DNA from: Microbaculum sp051390635 | GTDB lineage: Bacteria > Pseudomonadota > Alphaproteobacteria > Rhizobiales > Tepidamorphaceae | Direction of reading: 5' to 3' | NCBI RefSeq assembly: GCF_051390635.1 | Contig: NZ_JBPODT010000001.1 | Coordinates: 744,001 to 808,000 of the forward strand | DNA length: 64,000 nucleotides | In this document: in pieces, positions 16,808-25,724 of the stretch | Layout: every line of letters begins with the position of its first letter | How positions within the stretch are numbered: the first letter of the stretch is position 1 | The notes under the pieces: model-generated | Seen by the model: the letters and a program-made list of their open reading frames with translations, nothing else | Database searches by the model: none | Told to the model about the DNA's origin: nothing | Translations under genes and position numbers: made by a program

Positions 16808-17180
16808 AGGTAGAGGTAAACCGGCAACATATCAACTGGCACAACCGGAACGGGAGAGTTTCGGGCGATGCGCGGGCAATTCCTCCGTCTTCCCGGGGCC
16901 GTTTCGCGCCGATCCTCTTCGTCACCGCTCCGGCCGACGGGCGCTGGTTGCGCCGTTCGCTTTCCGGCGTGGCGCGTTTCGGAGCCGGCCTGACGATCTC
17001 GACGCGTCTTTGCAACGCGCGCCTTCACCGTCCCTCGGCATCGGCACACCCCGGTAGTGTCGCGGATCCCCCCGACCCATGCCCTTGCCTCGCCGTGCGC
17101 ACACCCCTAAAGCTCTGGCACCCGTTTGATCGCGCTCGGCCGGGCACACAGCCCGGCGCAACCCGCCGCCGGAGGCCCAG
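16808..17180. other. Gene-free stretch upstream of lgt
   Basis: I find no gene, tRNA or promoter I can defend in these 373 bp. A small hairpin, cgggc-acaca-gcccg, lies at about 17144-17158, and the lgt ribosome site ccggagg follows at about 17170. Confidence 0.6.
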
Positions 17181-18005
17181 ATGCCTGTATTCGTCCTGCC
17201 ATTCCCGGCGATCGATCCCGTCGCCATCGCGCTCGGCCCCTTCGCCATCCGCTGGTACGCGCTCTCCTATATTGCCGGAATCCTGTTCGCCTGGTGGTAC
17301 ATGCTCCGCCAGGTCGCCAACGCGCGTCTTTGGGGTGGCGTCTCGCCGCTTGAAAAGCGCGACGTCGACGACCTGATCCTATGGACCACGCTCGGCGTCG
17401 TTCTGGGCGGTCGCCTCGGCTACGTGCTGTTCTACAATCCGACCTATTTCGCCGCCAACCCCGCCGAGATCCTGCAGATTTGGACCGGCGGCATGTCGTT
17501 CCACGGCGGTTTTCTCGGCGTCGTGCTCGCGGTGCTGCTCTTTGCGTGGTGGCGCGGCCGCCCGGTCTCGGCGATGGCCGACATCTCGGCGGCGGCGGCG
17601 CCCATCGGCCTGATGCTCGGCCGCATCGCCAATTTCATCAACGGCGAGCTCTGGGGCCGGCCCGCCGACGTACCGTGGGCGATGGTGTTCCCGCTCGCGG
17701 GCCCCGAGCCGCGCCACCCCAGCCAGCTCTACCAGGCGTTGATGGAAGGGCTGATCCTGTTCCTGGTGCTCCGGCTGCTGACCCATCGCTACGAGAGCCT
17801 GAACCGCCCGTGGCTGACCACCGGTACCTTCCTGATCGGCTATGGCATCGCCCGCATCGTCGGCGAGCAGTTCCGCATGCCCGACGCCCATATCGGCTTC
17901 CTATGGGGCGGGCTCACGATGGGCATGCTCCTGTCTCTGCCGATGGTGCTGATCGGCCTCGCCGTCGTCGCCTTCGCCCTTAAACGGCCGAAACGCACGG
18001 CATGA
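17181..18005 (+). CDS. lgt: Prolipoprotein diacylglyceryl transferase
   Basis: Lgt transfers diacylglycerol from phosphatidylglycerol to the lipobox cysteine of prolipoproteins at the inner membrane. The Lgt signature GRIANFINGELWG is complete, with WTGGMSFHGGFLG before it and the R-H-PSQLYQAL segment after it; seven hydrophobic helices are visible. At 274 residues it is normal. Its stop overlaps the start of the methyltransferase gene (ATGA). pgsA, which makes the donor lipid precursor, lies elsewhere in this window. Confidence 0.95.
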   Translation: MPVFVLPFPAIDPVAIALGPFAIRWYALSYIAGILFAWWYMLRQVANARLWGGVSPLEKRDVDDLILWTTLGVVLGGRLGYVLFYNPTYFAANPAEILQIWTGGMSFHGGFLGVVLAVLLFAWWRGRPVSAMADISAAAAPIGLMLGRIANFINGELWGRPADVPWAMVFPLAGPEPRHPSQLYQALMEGLILFLVLRLLTHRYESLNRPWLTTGTFLIGYGIARIVGEQFRMPDAHIGFLWGGLTMGMLLSLPMVLIGLAVVAFALKRPKRTA

Positions 18006-19081
18006 AAGCGCTCGAGGCGCTCATCCGCGAGCAAATCACGAAAGACGGGCCGCTGCCGCTGGAGCGCTACATGGCGCTCTGCCTCGGCCATCCCGAACAC
18101 GGCTACTACATGGCGAAGCCGGCGATCGGCGCCGCCGGCGACTTCACCACCGCCCCCGAGGTCAGCCAGATGTTCGGCGAGATCGTCGGCGCGGTGCTTG
18201 CCCACGGCTGGCAGGCGATGGGCTCGCCCGCCCCCGTCCGGCTGGTCGAGCTGGGCCCGGGCCGGGCAACGCTGATGCTCGACATGCTGCGCACCTTCAA
18301 GGTGCTGCCCGCGTTGATCGAGGCCGTCGACATCCATCTGGTCGAGACCAGCGCGCGCCTGCGCGCCGCCCAGGCATACCGCCTGACCGAAGCCGGGCTC
18401 TCCGCCACCTGGCATGAATCGATCGACACGGTGCCTGCCGGACCGATGCTGCTGGTCGCCAACGAGTTCTTCGACGCCCTGCCGATCCGTCAGCGCATCA
18501 TGCGCGGCGGCGAATGGCGCGACGTGATGGTCGGCATCGGCGCCGGCGACAGGCTCGCCTTCGTCGACGGTCCGGCCGGTCCCGGCGAAGATATTCCCGG
18601 CGGCCTGCGCGACGCCGCCGAGGGAACGATCCACGAGGACTGTCCCGCCGCCCGCGAGATCGCCGGCAGGATCGGCGCGCGGCTTGCGACCGATCCCGGC
18701 CTCGCCCTGATCGTCGACTACGGCTTTCGCGAGCCCGCCCACGGCGACAGCCTGCAGGGCCTGCGCGGCAAGGCGTTCGCCGATCCGCTGGAAGCCCCCG
18801 GCGAGGCCGACCTCACCTCCCATGTCGATTTCGCCGCGCTCGCAAAAGCCGCGACGGCGACCGGCGCCGCCGCCTTCGGACCGATCACCCAGGGCTCGTT
18901 CCTGACCGCGCTCGGCATCGGCCTGCGCGCCGAGCGGCTGCGCGCGTCGGGCGCCGCCGCCCAGGACCTGACGCTTGCACTCGAGCGCCTCACCGGCGCC
19001 GGCGCTATGGGCACCCTGTTCAAGGTGCTGGCCCTGGCCTCGCCCGGCCTGGCCGCCCCGCCGCCGTTCGAGGATCGGTGA
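18002..19081 (+). CDS. MidA/NDUFAF7-type SAM-dependent methyltransferase
   Basis: A 359-residue class I methyltransferase of the DUF185 family. The N-terminus PLPLERYMALCLGHPEHGYY and GAAGDFTTAPEVSQMFGEIV are family hallmarks, motif I is VRLVELGPGRATLMLDMLR and LLVANEFFDALPIRQ follows. The eukaryotic relative NDUFAF7 methylates an arginine of a complex I subunit; the bacterial substrate is not established. It is coupled to lgt by a 4-bp overlap; pgeF follows after 168 bp. Confidence 0.9.
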   Translation: MKALEALIREQITKDGPLPLERYMALCLGHPEHGYYMAKPAIGAAGDFTTAPEVSQMFGEIVGAVLAHGWQAMGSPAPVRLVELGPGRATLMLDMLRTFKVLPALIEAVDIHLVETSARLRAAQAYRLTEAGLSATWHESIDTVPAGPMLLVANEFFDALPIRQRIMRGGEWRDVMVGIGAGDRLAFVDGPAGPGEDIPGGLRDAAEGTIHEDCPAAREIAGRIGARLATDPGLALIVDYGFREPAHGDSLQGLRGKAFADPLEAPGEADLTSHVDFAALAKAATATGAAAFGPITQGSFLTALGIGLRAERLRASGAAAQDLTLALERLTGAGAMGTLFKVLALASPGLAAPPPFEDR

Positions 19082-19249
19082 TCCGCCGCCCCCCGGAAGG
19101 AAACACGGCAGGAAGAATGGCAGGAAACGCGGCAGCACATACCGCGCGTTTGACACGTTCCCCACTTCGCGCCACCGTCCCCGCCGCCCCGAACGCCATG
19201 ACCGCACCCCATTCGAAAGCCACATCGCCGCCCAGGAAGATCGACGCCC

Positions 19250-20029
19250 ATGAAGATTGAAGCTGACGCCCTCGCCCTGCCGGGCATCCGCCACGGCTTC
19301 TTCACCCGCCACGGCGGCGTCTCGGAGGGCGTCTACGGCAGCCTCAATATCGGCCTCGGCTCGAAGGACGATCCCGCCCGCGTTCACGAGAACCGGGGCC
19401 GCGTCGCCGACGCGATGGGGGTCTCCCGCGACCGGCTGGTGACGCCCTGGCAGTATCATTCCGACGTCGCGCTGGTCGTCGACAGGCCCTGGGCCGAAGA
19501 CGACCGCCCCGAAGCCGACGCCGTCGTCACGGCGGTGCCGGGGCTGGCGCTCGGCATCTCGACGGCCGACTGCACGCCGGTCCTGTTCGCCGATCCGGTC
19601 GCGAAGGTCGTCGGCGGCGCCCATGCCGGCTGGCGCGGCGCGCTCGCCGGGGTGCTCGAATCCACCGTTGCGGCGATGGAGCGGCTCGGTGCCCGGCGCG
19701 AGCGCATCGTCGCCGTCATCGGGCCGACGATCTCGCAGGCGAACTACGAGATCGGCCACGACTTCCGCGACAACTTCCTTGCCGCCGATCCCGCCAACGC
19801 GCGCTACTTCGCCGAACCGGAAAGGTCCGACGGCGGCGCGACAAAGCCGCATTTCGACCTGCCGGCCTATGCCGCCAACCGGCTCGGGCACGCCGACGTC
19901 GGCACGGTGGTCGATCTACGCCGCTGCACCTACGCCGAAGAGGACATGTTCTTTTCCTTCCGCCGCACCACGCATCGTCGCGAGCCCGACTACGGTCGCC
20001 TGATCGCCGCGATCGCGCTGGAGGCGTGA
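19250..20029 (+). CDS. pgeF: Peptidoglycan editing factor PgeF (YfiH/LACC1 family)
   Basis: The 259-residue protein has the metal and purine site residues of the family: WQYHSDVALVV, GISTADCTPVLFADP and GGAHAGWRGALAGV. E. coli YfiH removes misplaced L-serine from UDP-MurNAc precursors, while LACC1-type relatives act on purine nucleosides, so the exact activity here is not settled. It starts at ATG 19250 and ends 6 bp before the M24-type gene, suggesting one transcript. Sequence landmarks are strong. Confidence 0.93.
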   Translation: MKIEADALALPGIRHGFFTRHGGVSEGVYGSLNIGLGSKDDPARVHENRGRVADAMGVSRDRLVTPWQYHSDVALVVDRPWAEDDRPEADAVVTAVPGLALGISTADCTPVLFADPVAKVVGGAHAGWRGALAGVLESTVAAMERLGARRERIVAVIGPTISQANYEIGHDFRDNFLAADPANARYFAEPERSDGGATKPHFDLPAYAANRLGHADVGTVVDLRRCTYAEEDMFFSFRRTTHRREPDYGRLIAAIALEA

Positions 20030-20035
20030 GCGCCG

Positions 20036-21187
20036 ATGGCCCTGCATTTCGACGAAGCGGAGTTCACCGCGCGCCGCCTGCGGCTCGACGCGGCGCTGGA
20101 GGTCGCCGGCCTCGACGGTCTGCTGATGTTCGCCCAGGAATCGATGTACTGGCTGACCGGCTACGACACGTTCGGCTTCTGCTTCTTCCAGTGCCTCTAT
20201 GTGGGCACCGACGGCACGACGGCGCTGCTGACCCGCTCGGCCGACCTGCGCCAGGCGCAGCGCACCTCGAACATCGCCGACATCCGCATCTGGACCGACG
20301 CCGCCGGCGCGACGCCTGCCGGGCAGCTCAAGGACATGCTCGCCGCGCTCGGCGCCCGGGGCAAACGGCTCGGCGTCGAGTATGAGAGCCATGGTCTCGT
20401 CGCCGCCAACGGCCGTGCCGTCGACGCGGCCCTGGACGGCGTCTGCACCCTCGAGGACGCCTCGCGGCTCGTCACCCGTCTGCGCGCGGTGAAGTCACCC
20501 GCCGAGATCGCCTATGTGCGCAAGGCCGCGGAACTGGGCGATGCCGCCTATGACGCAGCCCTCGCCGAGATCGCGCCCGGCGCAGACGAAGGCGCGGTGC
20601 TGGCCGCCATGCAGGGCGCGGTCTTCGCCGGCGGCGGCGACTATCCGGCCAACGAGTTCATCATCGGCTCCGGCGCCGACGCGCTGCTCTGCCGCTACAA
20701 GGCGGGCCGGCGCACGCTCGACCGGCAGGACCAGATCACGCTGGAATGGGCCGGCGTCTACCGCCACTATCACGCGGCGCTGATGCGCACCGTGTGCGTC
20801 GGCGCGGCGAGCGATCGCCACGTCGCGCTTCACGCCGCAGCGCTGGAAGCGTTGCGGGAGGTGGAGGCGACCATCGCGCCGGGCCGCACCGCCGGCGAGG
20901 TCTTCGACGCCCACGCCCGCGTCATGGACGCCCACGGGCTCGAACAACACCGCCTGGCCGCCTGCGGCTACTCGCTGGGCGCCAAATTCACCCCGTCCTG
21001 GATGGACTGGCCGATGTTCTACACCGGCAACCCCTGGGTTCTGGAGCCGGGAATGGTGATGTTCGCGCACATGATCATCATGGATTCCGACACCGGAACC
21101 GCCATGTGCCTCGGCCGCACCTCGCTGGTGACGGAATCCGGCGGCGAACCGTTGTCCACGGCCTCGCTGGACCTCATCGTCAAATAG
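20036..21187 (+). CDS. M24-family (creatinase/aminopeptidase P fold) protein lacking metal ligands
   Basis: A 383-residue two-domain 'pita-bread' protein: creatinase N-terminal domain to about residue 150, then the M24 domain. Aligned by eye to aminopeptidase P, all five metal positions are changed: Asp to Glu237, Asp to Ala248, His to Tyr312 (CGYSLG), Glu to His345 (MVMFAHMII) and Glu to Gly360. A dinuclear peptidase is therefore unlikely; creatinase and ectoine hydrolase are metal-independent members with similar changes. MDWPMFYTGNPWVLEPGMVM is a good landmark. Reaction unknown. Confidence 0.85.
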   Translation: MALHFDEAEFTARRLRLDAALEVAGLDGLLMFAQESMYWLTGYDTFGFCFFQCLYVGTDGTTALLTRSADLRQAQRTSNIADIRIWTDAAGATPAGQLKDMLAALGARGKRLGVEYESHGLVAANGRAVDAALDGVCTLEDASRLVTRLRAVKSPAEIAYVRKAAELGDAAYDAALAEIAPGADEGAVLAAMQGAVFAGGGDYPANEFIIGSGADALLCRYKAGRRTLDRQDQITLEWAGVYRHYHAALMRTVCVGAASDRHVALHAAALEALREVEATIAPGRTAGEVFDAHARVMDAHGLEQHRLAACGYSLGAKFTPSWMDWPMFYTGNPWVLEPGMVMFAHMIIMDSDTGTAMCLGRTSLVTESGGEPLSTASLDLIVK

Positions 21188-21249
21188 CGATACGAACCGC
21201 AGACGGCGCGGGGCCGTAACACGCGGATAAGGCGTCGACGGTCAGGAGC

Positions 21250-22320
21250 ATGGTTTCCCTAGCAACAACAACCGGATTGCGCCGGACGGCCCTGCTGGGC
21301 CTCGCGATCGTCGCGGGCCTGCTCGGCGGCTGCCAGACGAACGGCCCGGCGACCGGAACCCCGCCGACCGCTGAAGCGACGCCGCCGGTCGGCCAGGAAT
21401 CGGCCGCCGCCAAGACGGCACTCGCCTTCGAGCCGGTCGTCGGCATTCCCGAGGATCGCGCGACCGTGCTGGCAACCGAACTCGGCGCCGGCGCCGCCGC
21501 CAGCAACCTGCCGATTATCGGCCGCGACAAACCCGACGTGACGTTCCGCATCAAGGGCTACTTCAATGCCGTGGCCCAGGGCGGAACGACCAAGGTCAGC
21601 TACGTCTGGGACATCTTCAACGCCGAAGGCACTCGCGTACACCGGATCTCGGGATCCGAATCCGTTCCCGCCGCCCTGCCCGACCCCTGGTCAGGCATTC
21701 CGGACGAGACGCTGAAGAAAATGGCCCGCCAGACGGTCGACGAGCTGCGCAGCTGGCTCGATAGCGGCGCGCCCACCACCGCGCTCGCCAGCGACCCGCC
21801 GCCGCCCGGCGCCGGGTCCTCCTACGCCGAGGCCCCGACCGCGGGAACCCGGGCCGGCCTGACCAAGACGCAGGCGATGGCGACGGGACGCGGCGGACGG
21901 ATTCCCGACGCCGCGGCGCTCCACTCGGCTGCGGCGGCGGACGCCGCCGCCATGCCCGAACCGCCGCGGTTCACCTACTTTCTGTCGGACGTGGCCGGCG
22001 CGACCGGCGACGGCGCCAAGGCACTCACCTACGCCCTGTCGGGCCAGCTCGAGGCCGCCGGTGGCGCCCGGGTCGCCACCCCGCGGGACGCCGACTACGT
22101 GATCGGCGGCGAAGCCACCGTCGCCCCGCCCGTGCGCGGCAGCCAGATCGTCGCGATCATCTGGTCCGTCGCCGATCGCGGCGGCAAGGCACTGGGCAGC
22201 GTCCGCCAGATCGCCAAGTTCGCGCAGGGTGCGCTCGACGCCGCCTGGGGAACTTCCGCCGACACGGCCGCGGCATCCGCTGCCCCGGGCGTGCTGGCGC
22301 TGATACCGCAGGAGCAGTAG
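21250..22320 (+). CDS. Lipoprotein with two related domains, function unknown
   Basis: The signal peptide ALLGLAIVAGLLGGC ends in a lipobox with the acceptor Cys at about residue 28. After a Pro/Thr linker, residues about 52-170 and 245-345 appear to be copies of one domain: each has a small-molecule or nucleotide-like start (FEPVVGIPEDRATVLATEL; LSDVAGATGDGAKALTYAL), a strand with D-V/Y-x-I-x-G (PDVTFRIKGYF; ADYVIGGEATV) and a V-x-W-x-x-x-x-x-x-G strand (VSYVWDIFNAEG; VAIIWSVADRGG). I do not recognise a named family. The neighbouring lgt supplies the lipidation enzyme. Confidence 0.75.
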   Translation: MVSLATTTGLRRTALLGLAIVAGLLGGCQTNGPATGTPPTAEATPPVGQESAAAKTALAFEPVVGIPEDRATVLATELGAGAAASNLPIIGRDKPDVTFRIKGYFNAVAQGGTTKVSYVWDIFNAEGTRVHRISGSESVPAALPDPWSGIPDETLKKMARQTVDELRSWLDSGAPTTALASDPPPPGAGSSYAEAPTAGTRAGLTKTQAMATGRGGRIPDAAALHSAAAADAAAMPEPPRFTYFLSDVAGATGDGAKALTYALSGQLEAAGGARVATPRDADYVIGGEATVAPPVRGSQIVAIIWSVADRGGKALGSVRQIAKFAQGALDAAWGTSADTAAASAAPGVLALIPQEQ

Positions 22321-22391
22321 ACTGGGGCCGTCACGGCCACGCCCGCGACGGATTTCGCACGGACGGCGTCGTGCAAGCAGCGGAGACGGAT

Positions 22392-22616
22392 ATGTCCGGG
22401 GCGATGCACCACACTTCGACCCTCACATGCCCGAAATGCGGGCACCGGCAGACCGAGCAGATGCCGGACAACGCCTGCGTGTACTTCTACGAATGCCGTG
22501 ACTGCCACACGCTGTTGCGGCCCAAGCCCGGCGACTGCTGCGTGTTCTGCTCCTATGGCGACGTCCCATGTCCGCCGATACAGGCCGGTGACGGTACGGC
22601 ATCGCGGTGTTGCTGA
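22392..22616 (+). CDS. GDCCVxC-type cysteine-rich small protein
   Basis: A 74-residue protein with a zinc-ribbon-like CPKCGH...CRDCHTLL and the signature GDCCVFCSYGDVPCPPIQ, which identifies the 'GDCCVxC domain (seleno)protein' family; some members have selenocysteine, here all positions are Cys codons. It ends in a Cys-Cys pair. Function unknown, though cysteine density suggests metal or redox chemistry. I start at ATG 22392 (MSGAMHH); GTG 22371 would add seven residues. prs follows 129 bp later. Confidence 0.75.
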   Translation: MSGAMHHTSTLTCPKCGHRQTEQMPDNACVYFYECRDCHTLLRPKPGDCCVFCSYGDVPCPPIQAGDGTASRCC

Positions 22617-22745
22617 CCGGCCCGCGACGACACTGGTCCCGATTCCCGTTTGCACCTTGTCCTAGGCCTTGCTATTTAGCCCGCGCCGCGCGGTCGTCCC
22701 GCCGACCCCGCAATTCCTTCAGCGGCCATGGGCTTGGGAAAAAAT

Positions 22746-23678
22746 ATGAAACTCGTCGCAGGCAACTCGAACCGGGCCCTCGCCGAGGCGATCGCCGCCT
22801 ATCTGAATTCGCCTCTCACCCGATGCCAGGTGCGGCGCTTCGCCGACATGGAAGTGTTCGTCGAGATCCAGGAGAACGTCCGTGGCGAGGATGTCTTCGT
22901 CCTCCAGTCGACGTCGTTCCCGGCCAATGACAACCTGATGGAACTGCTGATCATCACGGATGCGCTGCGCCGCGCCTCGGCCAAGCGCATCACCGCGGTG
23001 ATCCCCTATTTCGGCTATGCCCGCCAGGACCGCAAACCGGCCGCCCGCACGCCGATCTCGGCGAAACTGGTCGCCAACCTGATCACCCGCGCCGGCGCCG
23101 ACCGCGTGCTGACCATGGATCTGCATGCCGGCCAGATCCAGGGTTTCTTCGATATCCCGACCGACAATCTCTACGCCTCGCCGGTCATGGTGCGCGACAT
23201 CAAGGAGCGCTTCGACCTTTCCAAGCTGATGGTCGTCTCCCCCGATGTCGGCGGCGTGGTGCGCGCGCGCGGACTGGCCAAGCGCATCGACGCCCCGCTC
23301 GCCATCGTCGACAAGCGCCGCGAGCGTCCCGGCGAATCCGAGGTCATGAACATCATCGGCAATGTCGAGGGCATGACGTGCATGCTCGTCGACGACATCG
23401 TCGATTCCGGCGGCACCCTGTGCAACGCCGCCGACGCGCTGCTTGCCAAAGGTGCAACGGGCGTTCACGCCTACATCACCCATGGCGTCCTGTCCGGCGG
23501 CGCGGTCGCCCGCATCACCGCCTCGCGGCTGGCCGAACTGGTGATCACCGATTCGATCCAGGCGACGGAAGCCGTCCGGGTCGCCCACAACATCCGCGTC
23601 CTGTCGATCGCGCCGCTGATCGGCGAGGCGATCGGCCGGACCGCCAGCGAAGAGTCGGTGTCGAGCCTGTTCGACTGA
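22746..23678 (+). CDS. prs: Ribose-phosphate pyrophosphokinase
   Basis: PRPP synthase makes phosphoribosyl pyrophosphate from ribose 5-phosphate and ATP for nucleotide, His and Trp synthesis. Landmarks are RFADMEVFVEIQENVRGEDV, PYFGYARQDRK (ATP-binding His/Arg loop variant), the signature VLTMDLHAGQIQGFF and the PRPP-binding loop MLVDDIVDSGGTL. I choose ATG 22746 (MKLVAGNSN), giving 310 residues as usual; an upstream codon at 22728 adds six. It supplies PRPP to Apt, encoded in this window. Confidence 0.95.
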   Translation: MKLVAGNSNRALAEAIAAYLNSPLTRCQVRRFADMEVFVEIQENVRGEDVFVLQSTSFPANDNLMELLIITDALRRASAKRITAVIPYFGYARQDRKPAARTPISAKLVANLITRAGADRVLTMDLHAGQIQGFFDIPTDNLYASPVMVRDIKERFDLSKLMVVSPDVGGVVRARGLAKRIDAPLAIVDKRRERPGESEVMNIIGNVEGMTCMLVDDIVDSGGTLCNAADALLAKGATGVHAYITHGVLSGGAVARITASRLAELVITDSIQATEAVRVAHNIRVLSIAPLIGEAIGRTASEESVSSLFD

Positions 23679-23718
23679 CCCCCTTCGCCGCCGGTCGCCA
23701 GCGGCTGTCCGCGACCGG

Positions 23719-24111
23719 TTAGCCGGTCGCGTAGCACACCGCCTGCAGCTTGTTGCCGTCCGGGTCGCGCACATAGGCGGCATAGTAGGTGTCGCCATAG
23801 TGCGGGCGCGGCCCCGGCTGTCCTTCGTCCATTCCCCCGTGCTGCAACGCGAGCTCGTGAAAACGGTGCACCTGCTCGCGGGTCTCGGCGACGAACGCCA
23901 CATGCGTCCCGTTTCCCCATGTCGCCGGGCGTCCGTCTTCCGGCGTGTAGATGTAGATGGTCGGCATCCGGCCGTCCCTCTCGTAGGCGGGCGGCGCGCC
24001 GGCTGGCTTGGCCAGGCGATCGAAGCCCAGAACGCCCAGAACCGCGTCGTAGAAGCGGCCGGCGCGTTCGCTGTCGTTGGTCCCCAGGGTGATGTGGCTC
24101 AGTGCGGACAT
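23719..24111 (-). CDS. VOC-family (glyoxalase-like) protein
   Basis: A 130-residue vicinal-oxygen-chelate protein: LSHITLGTNDSERAGRFYDA and DTYYAAYVRDPDGNKLQAVC mark the two beta-alpha-beta-beta-beta halves, with candidate metal residues His6, His near 70 (GTHVAFVAE) and Glu or Gln near the C-terminus. The family spans isomerases, dioxygenases and resistance proteins, so no reaction can be assigned. It heads a reverse-strand group with an SDR and a GST gene that interrupts the housekeeping string from prs to rplY. Confidence 0.85.
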   Translation of the reverse strand: MSALSHITLGTNDSERAGRFYDAVLGVLGFDRLAKPAGAPPAYERDGRMPTIYIYTPEDGRPATWGNGTHVAFVAETREQVHRFHELALQHGGMDEGQPGPRPHYGDTYYAAYVRDPDGNKLQAVCYATG

Positions 24112-24183
24112 GCAAGTCTCCTAGCGAAGGTGTTTCCCGTCGTTGTTACGACAGGTCTCCTGACAAGGCGCCGTTAGGAGCGT

Positions 24184-24879
24184 TCAGTGAGACGTCGGCT
24201 TCACCAGGATTTCCGACACGTCCACGTGAGCGGGCTGCGACACCGCGTAGAGGATCGCGTTCGCCACGTCCTCGGCCTTGAGCGCATCGGGTTTGGGGGC
24301 CTCGAAGAAGGGCGTATCGACCATCCCCGGCTCGACCAGCGTGCAGCGCACCCCGGTGCCCTCGAGTTCGTCGATCAGGTTGTATCCGAGCCCGGTCACC
24401 GCCCATTTGGTCGCGCCGTAAATCGACCCCTTGATCGTGCGGCGTCCGGCGCGTGATCCCAGCAGCAGGATGTGGCCCCGGCGTTTGCGGATTTCGGGCA
24501 GGCACACCTTGGCCGTCAGCGCCAGCCCGTAGAAATTGGTGAGGATCATCTCCCGCCAGTTGTCCGGGTCGCCGGTCTCGATGCCCGCCGCCGTCGAGCC
24601 GATGCCGGCATTGGCGAGAACCACATCGATCCGGCCGAACGCGGCAAGCGTCGCCGCGACCATCGCCTGCTGGGCGGCGTGGTCGGCGACGTCGCAGGCA
24701 ACCGCAATCGCCCTCTCAGGTCCGCCGAGTTCCTCGGCCAGCGCGGCAAGCCTGTCGGTGGAGCGCGCCGCCAGCGCAACCCGATAGCCGGCCGCGACGG
24801 CCGCGCGGGCCGTGGCCGCGCCGATGCCGGACGAGGCACCGGTGATCAGGAAGGTCTTCGTGGGTTGCGTTTCCGACAT
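24184..24879 (-). CDS. Short-chain dehydrogenase/reductase
   Basis: A classical SDR of 231 residues. The cofactor loop is TGASSGIGAATARAAV, NAG is in VVLANAGIG, and the catalytic triad is Ser (LLLGSRAGRR), Tyr and Lys (YGATKWAVT). ATG 24879 follows a ggag-type ribosome site and starts MSETQPTKTF; in-frame sequence further upstream belongs to the GST region and is not coding. Substrate unknown. It sits between VOC and GST genes, a set often linked to detoxification, though that is only context. Confidence 0.9.
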   Translation of the reverse strand: MSETQPTKTFLITGASSGIGAATARAAVAAGYRVALAARSTDRLAALAEELGGPERAIAVACDVADHAAQQAMVAATLAAFGRIDVVLANAGIGSTAAGIETGDPDNWREMILTNFYGLALTAKVCLPEIRKRRGHILLLGSRAGRRTIKGSIYGATKWAVTGLGYNLIDELEGTGVRCTLVEPGMVDTPFFEAPKPDALKAEDVANAILYAVSQPAHVDVSEILVKPTSH

Positions 24880-24938
24880 CGTACTCCTCTCGTCTGTTGT
24901 CCCTTTGAATCCGTTGAATCCGGCGGCGCGCGCCTGCG

Positions 24939-25565
24939 TCACGTCAGCGGCAGCATCACGTGTTCCCGGAAGGCTGGCCTTTCGGCGAGGCGCGCGTACC
25001 ACGCCTCGACGTTCGGCAGATCGGGACGTTTGATATCGAGCCCGAAATACCGGTAGGTCGCGCATCCCACCGGGATGTCGCCCATCGTCAGCCGTTCGCC
25101 CGCCACATGGTCGCGGCCTTCCAGCGCGGCGTCGAGCAGGATGAACGCCCGGCCAAGCGCGATGACGCCGGCCTTGATCGCCGCGTCGTCGCGCTGCTCC
25201 GGGGGTGTCCTGATCAGCCCCCAGAATACCGTGCGCATCGGCGCGTTCAGCGTGCTCGCCGTCCAGTCCATCCAGCGGTCGGCATTGGCGCGAACCGCCG
25301 GATCGGTCGGCCAAAGCCCGCCGTCGTCGTATTTCGCCGCGAGGTACCGGACGATCGCGTGCGACTCCCACAGCACCACGTCGCCGTCGCGGATCGTCGG
25401 CACCAGCCGGTTCGGATTGAGCGCGGCATAGTCCTCGGTATCGACCACCCCGTAGGCGCCCCCGGCATCGTGGCGCACATGCGCCAGGCCGATCTCACCC
25501 ACCGTCCACATCACCTTCTGGACGTTGATCGAATTGGTCCGGCCCCATATTTCCAGCATCGCCAT
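24939..25565 (-). CDS. Glutathione S-transferase family protein
   Basis: A 208-residue cytosolic GST: thioredoxin-fold N-terminus MLEIWGRTNSINVQKVMWTV with Ser/Asn near the usual catalytic position, the cis-Pro and gamma-Glu-binding segment RLVPTIRDGDVVLWESHAIV, and an all-helical C-terminal domain with the N-capping motif LTMGDIPVG. The Asn-Ser pair (TNSINV) resembles GstA/theta-like bacterial enzymes. Substrate unknown. It is first in the reverse-strand group that also contains the SDR and VOC genes. Confidence 0.9.
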   Translation of the reverse strand: MAMLEIWGRTNSINVQKVMWTVGEIGLAHVRHDAGGAYGVVDTEDYAALNPNRLVPTIRDGDVVLWESHAIVRYLAAKYDDGGLWPTDPAVRANADRWMDWTASTLNAPMRTVFWGLIRTPPEQRDDAAIKAGVIALGRAFILLDAALEGRDHVAGERLTMGDIPVGCATYRYFGLDIKRPDLPNVEAWYARLAERPAFREHVMLPLT

Positions 25566-25724
25566 CTCCGTTCCGGCACGCGGTTGCCCGCGACCATGCG
25601 CCGTGAAACGGCGTTTGTCACGTAACGCGAGGTCATGGCCACCGGGTCGCGGGCCGCCCGGTCACGGACTGCCGTCGCGGCTTCTTGCCTCCAGGCCCCG
25701 CCTGCCTTATAAGCCCTCTCGCGT

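Noticed and set aside
16740..17057. Forward frame of 105 codons upstream of lgt
   Set aside because: It starts within a terminator hairpin and shows no domain or coding features.
17840..19891. Reverse-strand open frame of 683 codons
   Set aside because: It is antisense to lgt, the methyltransferase gene and pgeF, which are certain. No motif is present.
24880..25371. N-terminal extension of the SDR gene through the GST gene
   Set aside because: The frame is open but antisense-free conserved sequence starts at 24879 with a ribosome site; the GST gene occupies this DNA in another frame.
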